64,000 bases of DNA from Ruminococcus bovis (GTDB lineage: Bacteria; Bacillota; Clostridia; Oscillospirales; Acutalibacteraceae): positions 2,376,232-2,440,231 of the forward strand of contig NZ_CP039381.1 in the NCBI RefSeq assembly GCF_005601135.1, given 5' to 3'. A program made the position numbers and the translations under genes. Positions 1 through 7,117 of the stretch are shown in pieces (the stretch's first letter is position 1; every line of letters begins with the position of its first letter). The notes below the pieces were generated by a model, which worked only from the letters and a program-made list of their open reading frames with translations, made no database searches and was not told where the DNA came from.

Positions 1-667
1 AATCAATAGATTTAAAGTTACCCATTACATATGTATCTCTGATAGCCTGAGCTACAAGGCAACAACCATAAAAACCCATTGAACCGGCTTCACCCATTAC
101 AAGTCTACCTGCAATATCAAGGTCTTTATCGGTCATCTTGATTTTTACACCATCATACTTATAATTAGGGTCAGGATTTTTAATAGCAATTAAGTAACCG
201 GCTGAAAGTTGTCTTTTCTTGGAGCTTTCACTTGGTTCGGAAAGTGTACGCAACTTAGTACCTTTAACATCTTGATTTTTCTTTACATGGTAATAATCAA
301 GTGTTTCGGTTTCGTACTCTCTTGTAGTAGTTGTTGTTTTAATCTGTTCTTCAGAACCTTTTTCTGTTGGAGTTCTGTCATTTTTCTTAACAGCTACTTG
401 GTATTGCTTTGTTGATGACTGAGTTGTTGGCTCAGTTACCTGCTGAGTTGTTGAAGAAATTTCAGCTTCACCAAACATATCAAAGGCATTACCATAACCC
501 ATACCAACATACTCGTCACTGCTTTCGCTGTTTAAAGAACCTTTTTCGTCCTCATAAGCAATTTCGGTTAGTGCAGTAACCCTTGGATAAAGTATAGCAA
601 GTGGAGTTAAAGTTATAGCAACAACAAGAAAGACAATCAATAATCTTACTTTCATTGATTTACTCAT
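1..667 (-). CDS. SleB-like cell wall hydrolase, partial (C-terminus outside the window)
   Basis: The gene starts at the ATG at 667 and is still open at base 1 (222 codons seen). Residues 1-30 form a signal peptide or membrane anchor. A Thr/Ser/Gln-rich linker follows (about 55-125). The last 40 residues hold AGRLVMGEAGSMGFYGCC, the start of the Hydrolase_2 (SleB/CwlJ) fold, in which the Glu of the A(E/G)xxGE-type motif is catalytic. Family members cleave peptidoglycan, often spore cortex. An exported wall lytic enzyme is inferred. Only the first part of the catalytic domain is visible, so the substrate and full length cannot be judged. Confidence 0.6.
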   Translation of the reverse strand, partial: MSKSMKVRLLIVFLVVAITLTPLAILYPRVTALTEIAYEDEKGSLNSESSDEYVGMGYGNAFDMFGEAEISSTTQQVTEPTTQSSTKQYQVAVKKNDRTPTEKGSEEQIKTTTTTREYETETLDYYHVKKNQDVKGTKLRTLSEPSESSKKRQLSAGYLIAIKNPDPNYKYDGVKIKMTDKDLDIAGRLVMGEAGSMGFYGCCLVAQAIRDTYVMGNFKSID

Positions 668-799
668 TAAAATTCCTCTTTAGTTTTTAATTTGAAGAAA
701 AACCTTCACTATTTATTATATTACTTTAGAATATGTATTTCAACGGATTTTTGCACAAGATATTGTGTTAATTAGTGTGCAACATTACCAAATGAATGG

Positions 800-1093
800 C
801 TATTTTTGTCTTCTGCGTTTAAAACCTCCAAACATTTTCTTAGGTGGTGGTGTGGGGATGTTCCAATCCACCAAGATAGTATCCTCTCCTATTAGACCGA
901 TTTTAGACCAAGGAATGATAAAATCTTGCTTTCTGCCTAGCAATCCAAAACACCTAAAACCACCATATATTATAAGTGAACAAAGTGTAGCATTACAGGT
1001 ATCTATCTCTAGGTCATCAACATAACCGATTCTACAACCATTTGAACGATTAATCACCTCCTTATGACGAAGTTCATAAAAACTACAATTCAT
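800..1093 (-). CDS. YlmC/YmxH family PRC-barrel protein
   Basis: A 97-residue protein preceded by a strong GGAGGT site five bases before the ATG at 1093. It has the YlmC/YmxH pattern: an N-terminal 'ELRHKEVINRSNGCRIGYVD' stretch, a beta-rich middle, 'IPWSKIGLIGEDTILVD' and a basic tail. The family is a single PRC-barrel domain found in spore formers. Its expression is linked to sporulation in Bacillus but its molecular role is unknown. It lies divergent from degV and about 1.2 kb from spoIIGA-sigE, which fits a sporulation neighbourhood. The antisense reading frame over the same bases has no ribosome site or family pattern. Confidence 0.85.
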   Translation of the reverse strand: MNCSFYELRHKEVINRSNGCRIGYVDDLEIDTCNATLCSLIIYGGFRCFGLLGRKQDFIIPWSKIGLIGEDTILVDWNIPTPPPKKMFGGFKRRRQK

Positions 1094-1174
1094 AGTAACC
1101 TCCGTTGACTTTTTAATTTACCTTTGTTATTATTAATATGTATATAAATTTATTAATATAACCCGGAGGTTAAT

Positions 1175-2044
1175 ATGGATTATAAATTATTTTGTGATTC
1201 AACTTGTGATTTAACTGATGAAATTGCTAAGGAACAAAATATTGAAATTATCCCTATGCAATTTTCTGTTGATAACAAAAACTACTCTCATTATCTTGAT
1301 GAAAGAGAAATGACATTAAGCGACTTTTATGCTGCACTTAAAAACGGCGCTAATGTAACAACTGCTCAAGTTCAATACGATACATTTGCAAATAGCTTTG
1401 AACCGTTCTTAAAGGAAGGTAAGGATATTATTTATATTTGCTTTACTTCCGGTATGAGTGGCACATATAACACTTGCAAAATTGCAGTTGAGGAATTGAA
1501 AGAAAAGTATCCTGAAAGAAAGATTTGTGTAATTGACTCACTTTCAGCTTCTGTTGGTGAAGGTTATCTCGCTTATCTTGCCGGTGTTAAGATGAATGAG
1601 GGTGCTACATTTGAAGAACTATGTGACTATATTGAAAATACAAAGATGAAAATTTGTCACTGGTTTGTTGTTGACGATTTAGACCAACTAAAAAAAGGTG
1701 GCAGAATCGGTGCTTTATCAGCAGCTTTCGGTAAGGCATTACAGATTAAACCTCTTATCTCTGTTGATAATGACGGTAAACTAATTGCAGTTGCAAAAAT
1801 CAGAGGTAATATGAAAACATATTCAACTCTAATTGACAGAGCTAACAGAGATGGTGTAAACCTAAAGGAACAAACAGTTTTTGTTGCACATGCCGAATGT
1901 CCTGAAAAAGCTGAAAAGCTAAAAGAAATGGTTGCTCCACTAGTTAAGGAAGTTAAAATTGTTAAAGTCGGACCAATCATCGGTTCTCATGTTGGTCAAG
2001 GTATGTTTGCACTTACATTCCAAGGTGAAAGAAACTTATCTTAA
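1175..2044 (+). CDS. DegV family fatty-acid-binding protein
   Basis: A 289-residue protein with a GGAGG site eight bases before the ATG. DegV proteins bind a fatty acid between two alpha/beta lobes, and in Firmicutes several (FakB) present fatty acids to the kinase FakA. Visible family marks are 'DSTCDL' at residues 8-13, 'FTSGMSGTYNT' near 92-102, 'VIDSLSASVGEG' near 113-124 and the 'LKKGGRIG' loop near 172. No FakA-like kinase is nearby, so the lipid-carrier role is inferred from the family. A terminator follows directly, suggesting a single-gene transcript. Confidence 0.9.
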   Translation: MDYKLFCDSTCDLTDEIAKEQNIEIIPMQFSVDNKNYSHYLDEREMTLSDFYAALKNGANVTTAQVQYDTFANSFEPFLKEGKDIIYICFTSGMSGTYNTCKIAVEELKEKYPERKICVIDSLSASVGEGYLAYLAGVKMNEGATFEELCDYIENTKMKICHWFVVDDLDQLKKGGRIGALSAAFGKALQIKPLISVDNDGKLIAVAKIRGNMKTYSTLIDRANRDGVNLKEQTVFVAHAECPEKAEKLKEMVAPLVKEVKIVKVGPIIGSHVGQGMFALTFQGERNLS

Positions 2045-2069
2045 TTTTAATAAAATTTACACAGAAAGA

Positions 2070-2100
2070 AATCCGTACTCAAATGAGTACGGATTTTTTA
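2070..2100 (+). terminator. intrinsic terminator after degV
   Basis: A perfect 11-bp inverted repeat (2070-2080 with 2085-2095, loop AAAT) is followed by a T-run on the plus strand, 25 bases after the degV stop. Its right edge overlaps the stop codon of the minus-strand small gene. Confidence 0.9.
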
Positions 2101-2193
2101 TCTTTTGTTATGATTTGAAGACTGCAATAGGCACATCAAAAATATTCCTATTAACGCACCTACAAATAATCCTATAATAAAACCTAAAAGCAT
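2098..2193 (-). CDS. DUF3789-like single-pass membrane peptide (31 residues)
   Basis: This short frame reads MLLGFIIGLFVGALIGIFLM, then a Cys and a polar tail ending NHNKR. It is one glycine-zipper-like transmembrane helix followed by a short cytoplasmic or extracellular tail. The 'GLFVGALIGIFLMCLLQ' pattern matches the DUF3789 family of tiny Firmicute membrane proteins of unknown function. An AGGGTAGGTG ribosome site precedes the ATG at 2193; a GTG at 2205 lies inside that site and is less likely. The stop codon sits in the degV terminator. Function unknown. Confidence 0.7.
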   Translation of the reverse strand: MLLGFIIGLFVGALIGIFLMCLLQSSNHNKR

Positions 2194-2212
2194 ATTATTG
2201 TTCACCTACCCT

Positions 2213-2247
2213 TTGACAATTTTATATTAAGGATTATGAGATAATAC
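2213..2247 (+). promoter_or_regulatory. candidate spoIIG promoter with Spo0A-like box
   Basis: A perfect -35 TTGACA (2213-2218) is followed after 23 bases by TAATAC (2242-2247), 15 bases before the spoIIGA ATG. The Bacillus spoIIG promoter is known for a similarly over-long spacer (22 bp) and for Spo0A boxes over its -35. Here TTTGACA (2212-2218) differs by one base from TTCGACA, the complement of the 0A box TGTCGAA. Spo0A control is inferred. A conventional alternative is a weak -10 with 16-17 bp spacing near 2235. Confidence 0.5.
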
Positions 2248-2261
2248 TTTAGGGTGAGATA

Positions 2262-3053
2262 ATGACTATTTATATTGACACATTAATTTTTTCTAACACT
2301 ATTATTGATTACCTCTTGCTAAGTATTACTACAAAAATTTTGAAAATTAATTACAAATTATACAGAATAATTCTTGGTTCACTATTTGGTGGGATTTCTT
2401 CTTTAACTATATTATTACCTTGGGGAAATTTCCTATTCAATTTTGTCGTAAAGCTAACAATAATTTCAATAACAATTCTTATTTCATTTGGTTATAAAGA
2501 TAAAATGACATTTGGTAAAAGAACTTTTGTACTTTTCTTAATTACAAGTTTATTTAGTGGGTTAATACTTTTTATGTTATCAATTATTAAAAGTGATTTT
2601 ATTATGATAAAAAACAATATAGTTTACTTCAATATCTCCCCTATATTGTTAATTATTTTTACTACTATATCATACTTTATACTTAGTATAATTGAGAAAA
2701 TTAGAATTGACAGAAAAGATTTAATACACAAAATAACTTTTATTTTCAATGAGAATAAATATAGTTTTCTCTCAAAATATGATACTTGTTGCAACATAAA
2801 AGAACCTTTTAGTGGGAATGAAGCAATCTTGGTTGAAAGAGAACTGATAAATACAATAATTGTTCCTGAAGGTAAAATTAGAATTATTCCTTTTAATTCA
2901 CTTGGAGGTGAAGGGTTGATAGAAGGATTTTTGCCTGACGAACTTTACATAGACAATATTAGAATTGAAAAACAAGTTTATATTGGCATTACAAACAATA
3001 TATTTAAAAATGAAGTGAAGTCTATATTTAACTATAAAAATATATGTGAGTGA
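2262..3053 (+). CDS. spoIIGA: SpoIIGA, membrane aspartic protease processing pro-sigma-E
   Basis: A 263-residue protein directly upstream of sigE. Residues 1-145 form five hydrophobic segments. The C-terminal half is the cytoplasmic protease domain, with the putative catalytic Asp near residue 174 in '[16 protein letters not shown]' and the later '[13 protein letters not shown]' strand. The usual 'DTGN' is relaxed to 'DTCCN', so the motif is weaker than in Bacillus. The enzyme removes the N-terminal prosequence of sigma-E in the mother cell after septation. The ribosome site is AGGGTGAG. Its stop overlaps the upstream edge of sigE, consistent with coupled expression. Confidence 0.92.
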   Translation: MTIYIDTLIFSNTIIDYLLLSITTKILKINYKLYRIILGSLFGGISSLTILLPWGNFLFNFVVKLTIISITILISFGYKDKMTFGKRTFVLFLITSLFSGLILFMLSIIKSDFIMIKNNIVYFNISPILLIIFTTISYFILSIIEKIRIDRKDLIHKITFIFNENKYSFLSKYDTCCNIKEPFSGNEAILVERELINTIIVPEGKIRIIPFNSLGGEGLIEGFLPDELYIDNIRIEKQVYIGITNNIFKNEVKSIFNYKNICE

Positions 3054-3057
3054 TTTT

Positions 3058-3753
3058 ATGATTAGACAATTAGTAAATAAAGTAAAATTAATACTTTGCA
3101 AAAATGATGTGTTTTACATTAACAGTAGTGAGTCCTTACCACCACCTTTGACTAAAGAAGAAGAACAAAATCTGTATGATGAAATTTCTCAAGGAAAAGA
3201 AAGTAGTAAAAATAAACTTATTGTTCACAACCTTAGACTAGTTGTTTATATAGCAAAAAAGTTTGAAAATTCAGGTGTACCTATTGATGACTTAATTTCT
3301 ATCGGTACAATCGGACTTATTAAAGCAGTAAACACATTTTCTCCTGAAAGAAGTATCAAACTAGCTACATATGCAAGTAGATGTATTGAAAATGAAATAC
3401 TTATGTATCTTAGAAAAACTTCTAATATGAAAAATGAAGTTTCTATTGAAGAACCTCTCAACACCGATTGGGACGGTAATGAACTTTTACTATGTGATAT
3501 TCTTGGTAGTGAAGCTGACATTGTAAACAAAGACATTGAACAGGAACTTGAAAAAAAGTTACTGTTACAAGCAGTTGACAAACTAAATTCAAGAGAAAAG
3601 CTAATTATGGAAATGAGGTTTGGTTTAAACAGTAAGAAAGAATTTACTCAAAAGCAAGTTGCTGATGAGTTGGGAATATCACAATCATACATTTCAAGGC
3701 TAGAGAAGAAAATAATTAAAAGACTTAGAAATGATTTGAAAAAAGTGGTATAA
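3058..3753 (+). CDS. sigE: RNA polymerase sporulation sigma factor sigma-E (precursor)
   Basis: A 231-residue sigma factor. After a basic, amphipathic prosequence of about 25 residues come '[14 protein letters not shown]', region 2 with '[14 protein letters not shown]' and '[17 protein letters not shown]', '[18 protein letters not shown]' (2.3/2.4), and a region 4 helix-turn-helix ending '[18 protein letters not shown]'. These are near-identical to Bacillus sigma-E, the first mother-cell factor. I chose the ATG at 3058 because a GAG sits seven bases upstream and it gives the expected prosequence; a GTG at 3046 without a ribosome site is the alternative. It likely drives spoIIIA in this same window. 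Confidence 0.97.
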   Translation: MIRQLVNKVKLILCKNDVFYINSSESLPPPLTKEEEQNLYDEISQGKESSKNKLIVHNLRLVVYIAKKFENSGVPIDDLISIGTIGLIKAVNTFSPERSIKLATYASRCIENEILMYLRKTSNMKNEVSIEEPLNTDWDGNELLLCDILGSEADIVNKDIEQELEKKLLLQAVDKLNSREKLIMEMRFGLNSKKEFTQKQVADELGISQSYISRLEKKIIKRLRNDLKKVV

Positions 3754-3758
3754 AAAAG

Positions 3759-3817
3759 AAACACGGTATTGGTATTTCTCTTAATTAACTAACTAGAAAT
3801 ACATACCGTGTTTTCTA
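3759..3817. terminator. bidirectional terminator between sigE and the lipoprotein gene
   Basis: A long imperfect hairpin has outer arms ACACGGTAT (3761-3769) and ATACCGTGT (3803-3811), inner arms GTATTTCT and AGAAATAC, and T/A-rich tracts on both sides. It serves the two convergent genes. Confidence 0.8.
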
Positions 3818-3821
3818 TTAT

Positions 3822-4139
3822 TTATCTGTCCATCTGTGAAGAAACATCTTCGATACCGTCTTCAACATCATCAGCTGCATCTTTTACTGCATCTCCGGCA
3901 TCTTGAACAACATTACCTGCCTCACCGATTACTCCGTCATTATCATTGTTATCATTTTTATTATTGGTTGAGTTTTCTGTACTTGAAGTCATTTCTGTTG
4001 TGGAAGTGGAAGTTTCTGTTGTAGATTCGCTTGTGGATGTAGTAGTTGAGTCAACTTTGCCCTTATCTTTATTGCCACAACCTACAAGAGAAAATGCCAA
4101 AATAATTGCCATAAACACAGGTATAATAATTTTTTTCAT
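3822..4139 (-). CDS. small Ser/Thr-rich lipoprotein, function unknown
   Basis: A 105-residue protein with a type II signal peptide: MKK start, hydrophobic core and lipobox 'SLVGC', giving a lipidated Cys at residue 21. The mature part has a Ser/Thr/Glu-rich tract (about 33-60), an Asn/Asp run, and a C-terminal segment of alternating acidic and small residues ('VVQDAGDAVKDAADDVEDG') that could form an amphipathic helix. The ribosome site GAGGTGA precedes the ATG. I recognise no family domain. It is expected on the outer face of the membrane. It is separately terminated on both sides, so probably monocistronic. Confidence 0.8.
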   Translation of the reverse strand: MKKIIIPVFMAIILAFSLVGCGNKDKGKVDSTTTSTSESTTETSTSTTEMTSSTENSTNNKNDNNDNDGVIGEAGNVVQDAGDAVKDAADDVEDGIEDVSSQMDR

Positions 4140-4152
4140 TTTATCACCTCAT

Positions 4153-4182
4153 AAAAAATTACCGTACCACAAGGTACGGTAA
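4153..4182 (-). terminator. intrinsic terminator after the MORN-repeat gene
   Basis: ACCGTACC (4161-4168) pairs with GGTACGGT (4173-4180), extended by A/T pairs. A run of six T on the minus strand (4153-4158) follows. It lies between the MORN gene and the lipoprotein gene, both on the minus strand. Confidence 0.85.
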
Positions 4183-4214
4183 TAGTGTGCAACAAAATTT
4201 TTAAATTATTAGTT

Positions 4215-5996
4215 TTATGGATAAATAGTTTCAATAATTTTCTTAGCATCATTTACCCATTTAAAGATAGTAATGCCACCGTCTTCTCTATATTCAACAC
4301 AAAGTCCTGATTCTTTGCCGTTTTTGAAGTTTGCAATATATGATAATTTACCATATTTATCAAATCTTGCACCTACACCCTCAGGCTTGTTGTTGCTCCA
4401 AGTACCGGCATGGAATGAACCATCAGATGAACGAACACCTACACCAAAGCCATTACGCTTATTGTCTTTCCATTCACCTGTATAACAAAGACCACCATTC
4501 TTATAATAGAATGAACCAAAACCGTTTCGCTTATTGTTTTTGTAGTTACCTTCATAAGCAGTTTTGCCATTTGACATTTCTGTTCGACCATAACCATCAC
4601 GCATACAGTCATCATTAATATCACCGTAGTAACAATATTTTTCATTGCCACTATTGATGATTAGGTCAGCATTTTTATCAAATCTTTCAGCTTGAGGTGT
4701 TTCGTTAACACTTGTAACTATCTTTGGTGGTTCATTTTCTTTACTGTTATTCATCATTGCATTTAGAACTTCACGCAATATTTCTTCATTAGTAAAGTTA
4801 GGTGCAACCTTAGTATCATCATCAATAGAATTTTCTTCCACTGTATCTTGTTGTTCAGTAGGCTTTTCTTCTACTTGATTTTCTTCGACAGTAGTATTTT
4901 CGGTTTCTTCTACTGAATCAGTTTCACCGATAATATCCTCTGTCTTTTCATCATTAGTATCGGCAGAATTTTCTTCAATATTACTTTGTTCATCAGTATT
5001 TTCAGAAGTTTCAACTTCTTCTTTTTCTTCATCAACTACTGTCTCATTAATTTCAATGTTATCTTCAATATTTTCTTCGATAGTTGTAGTTTCTTCCGGC
5101 TCAACTGTATTTTCTGTAGTATCATCAATTTCAGCTGAAATAGATTCTAATTCAACTGTATCTTCATTATCTAAAGCAATATTTTCTAAATCTAATGATG
5201 AAGAACCTTCAACATCATCAAATACAGATGGGTTGTCCTCTTCATTAAAATCAAAATACTCTGACTTAGAAATATCAAAGGTTTGGTTCATATTTTTCTT
5301 TAGATTAAAGTCATTGTCTTTAAAGTTAAAGCCTGTTTCTCTATCCTCAGGAGTGTTGTAAACCTTTGGAGCATTTCTATCAGCTATAATAGTTTTTGCT
5401 CTTTCTACTTCTCTTTTAACACAACGGATTTCTTCATCAGTACCAAAATACACAACACCTCTATTTGTTAGGGCTGTAACTGTAATATAAGGATTGCGTT
5501 CTGCTAAAATTTCAAGTACTTCATCATCTTCATTAATTTCAAGAAGATGCAAGTCTGCATTAAGGGACTGACCTCTATAATAAAGCACAGGTTCATCACC
5601 ATTTGTACCACAAGAAACAACAACTGTTTCATCATCTAGAGCAAAAGTAACTGTCTTGATAGTATGGTCATTAGAAAATTCAATAGAACAAACCTGCTTA
5701 CCTTCATCGTTATAAGTTCTTATTTCATAAGAATTGATAGAAACAATAACAGATTCTTCAATAGTCTTTTTGTTCTTCTGAACAACCCACTTCATAGGTT
5801 TATTCTTTTCAAGATTGTATGTATATTTAATTGTAAAATCATTGAAATTCTGAACAATTTTGTCGGATTGTCTCTTGTTATGCTCAAAAAAGTTCTTTCT
5901 AATCTTAGAAAGAATATCATCCTTAACACTATAAGGAATGAAAGAATTAAAAGACATTCCGTAAATTATCAAATTTTCTTCATAAAATGTGGACAT
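4215..5996 (-). CDS. acidic MORN-repeat protein
   Basis: A 593-residue protein without a signal peptide or membrane helix. Residues 1-215 look folded and beta-rich, with no domain I recognise. About 250-430 is a very acidic, Thr/Glu/Asn-rich, probably disordered stretch. About 465-590 carries five MORN-type repeats such as 'GNYKNNKRNGFGSFYYKNGG' and 'GEWKDNKRNGFGVGVRS'. MORN repeats form beta-hairpin arrays that bind lipids or proteins; in bacteria their role is rarely known. It lies downstream of pfkA in the same direction but behind a hairpin. AAGGAG lies nine bases before the ATG. Function unknown; an intracellular scaffold is a guess. Confidence 0.85.
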   Translation of the reverse strand: MSTFYEENLIIYGMSFNSFIPYSVKDDILSKIRKNFFEHNKRQSDKIVQNFNDFTIKYTYNLEKNKPMKWVVQKNKKTIEESVIVSINSYEIRTYNDEGKQVCSIEFSNDHTIKTVTFALDDETVVVSCGTNGDEPVLYYRGQSLNADLHLLEINEDDEVLEILAERNPYITVTALTNRGVVYFGTDEEIRCVKREVERAKTIIADRNAPKVYNTPEDRETGFNFKDNDFNLKKNMNQTFDISKSEYFDFNEEDNPSVFDDVEGSSSLDLENIALDNEDTVELESISAEIDDTTENTVEPEETTTIEENIEDNIEINETVVDEEKEEVETSENTDEQSNIEENSADTNDEKTEDIIGETDSVEETENTTVEENQVEEKPTEQQDTVEENSIDDDTKVAPNFTNEEILREVLNAMMNNSKENEPPKIVTSVNETPQAERFDKNADLIINSGNEKYCYYGDINDDCMRDGYGRTEMSNGKTAYEGNYKNNKRNGFGSFYYKNGGLCYTGEWKDNKRNGFGVGVRSSDGSFHAGTWSNNKPEGVGARFDKYGKLSYIANFKNGKESGLCVEYREDGGITIFKWVNDAKKIIETIYP

Positions 5997-6016
5997 AAAC
6001 TTTGCTCCTTAAAGTA

Positions 6017-6041
6017 AAGGCACAGTTTATAACTGTGCCTT
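6017..6041 (-). terminator. terminator hairpin after pfkA
   Basis: A perfect 11-bp stem AAGGCACAGTT/AACTGTGCCTT with a 3-base loop lies 20 bases after the pfkA stop. The trailing T-tract is weak (TTTACTTT), so termination may be partial and allow read-through into the MORN gene. Confidence 0.7.
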
Positions 6042-6059
6042 CATTTAGTAATAATCGGA

Positions 6060-7028
6060 TTACATTGAAATTGTCTTCGCAATTTCATATAGGTGAGTAT
6101 CAAATACTCTTTCCATATTAAGTGCTTCTGTAATATCGTAGTCAACAATCTTGCCGTCCTTAAGAGCAACAACTCTCTTTGACTTACCTTCTGCAAGAAG
6201 TTCAACTGCTTTGTAACCCATTTCTGAAGCAACAACTCTGTCACGAAGTGTTGGAGAACCACCACGCTGAACATGACCAAGAATTGTAGCACGAGATTCA
6301 ATGCCTGTTCTTCTTTCGATATACTTAGCTAGGTCAACAGAACCACCAACACCTTCAGCAACAACAACGATAAAGTGCTGTTTGCCGTTCTTTCTTGTTT
6401 CAAGAATTCTTGAGATAACATCCTTTTCAATGTTGTATGGAACTTCAGGAACAAGAATTGCAGTAGCACCACAGCTAATACCTGTCTGAAGTGCAATATC
6501 ACCACATCTTCTACCCATAACTTCAACAACAGAACATCTATCATGTGACTGTGAAGTATCACGGATTTTATCAACCATTTCCATTGCTGTGTTCATAGCA
6601 GTATCGAAACCTACTGTATAGTCAGAACAAGCAATATCATTATCTATAGTACCTGGGATACCAATACAAGGAACACCAGCCTCTGAAAGAGCTCTGGCAC
6701 CCATAAATGAACCGTCACCACCGATAACAACAACACCTTTAACCCCCATATCCATACAGTTTTGAGCAGCATGTTGGATACCTTCAGGAGTCTGGAACTC
6801 TTTACTTCTAGCAGTATAAAGAATTGTACCACCTAAGCTAAGAATATTTGTAACAGAACGAAGATCCATTTCTACAAAATCTTTCTTTAGAAGTCCACGG
6901 TAACCTCTCTTGATACCAAGAACATTAAAACCTTTGTTAATACCTGAACGAACAACTGCTCTTACGGCAGCATTCATACCCGGTGCGTCGCCACCACTAG
7001 TTAGCACTGCGATTGCATCTTTTGCCAT
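6060..7028 (-). CDS. pfkA: ATP-dependent 6-phosphofructokinase
   Basis: A 322-residue protein of usual length for bacterial PfkA. It carries 'LTSGGDAPGMNA' at 9-20, the nucleotide loop 'GGDGSFMGA' near 102-110 with Gly at the position typical of ATP rather than pyrophosphate users, and 'GIPGTIDNDI' near 122-131 with the catalytic Asp. It commits fructose 6-phosphate to glycolysis as a cytosolic tetramer. In many Firmicutes pfkA follows dnaE, as here. It has its own promoter in the gap between the two genes. Confidence 0.97.
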   Translation of the reverse strand: MAKDAIAVLTSGGDAPGMNAAVRAVVRSGINKGFNVLGIKRGYRGLLKKDFVEMDLRSVTNILSLGGTILYTARSKEFQTPEGIQHAAQNCMDMGVKGVVVIGGDGSFMGARALSEAGVPCIGIPGTIDNDIACSDYTVGFDTAMNTAMEMVDKIRDTSQSHDRCSVVEVMGRRCGDIALQTGISCGATAILVPEVPYNIEKDVISRILETRKNGKQHFIVVVAEGVGGSVDLAKYIERRTGIESRATILGHVQRGGSPTLRDRVVASEMGYKAVELLAEGKSKRVVALKDGKIVDYDITEALNMERVFDTHLYEIAKTISM

Positions 7029-7071
7029 TGTTAATTCCCCCTGGATATTAATTAATTACATTTACTTTACC

Positions 7072-7101
7072 ATTATAATACATAAGTACGGTAATAATCA
7101 A
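7072..7101 (-). promoter_or_regulatory. sigma-A-type promoter of pfkA
   Basis: On the minus strand TTGATT (7101-7096) and TATAAT (7077-7072) are separated by 18 bases, with about 43 bases from the -10 to the pfkA start codon. Confidence 0.65.
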
Positions 7102-7117
7102 GTATAATTTTCTGTTT

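Noticed and set aside
765..1025. Plus-strand open frame of 86 codons
   Set aside because: It is antisense to the YlmC/YmxH gene, which has a strong ribosome site and a clear family pattern; the plus frame has neither.
4429..4620. Direct DNA repeats in the MORN region
   Set aside because: The similarity is explained by the protein repeats; spacing and identity do not suggest a mobile or CRISPR repeat.
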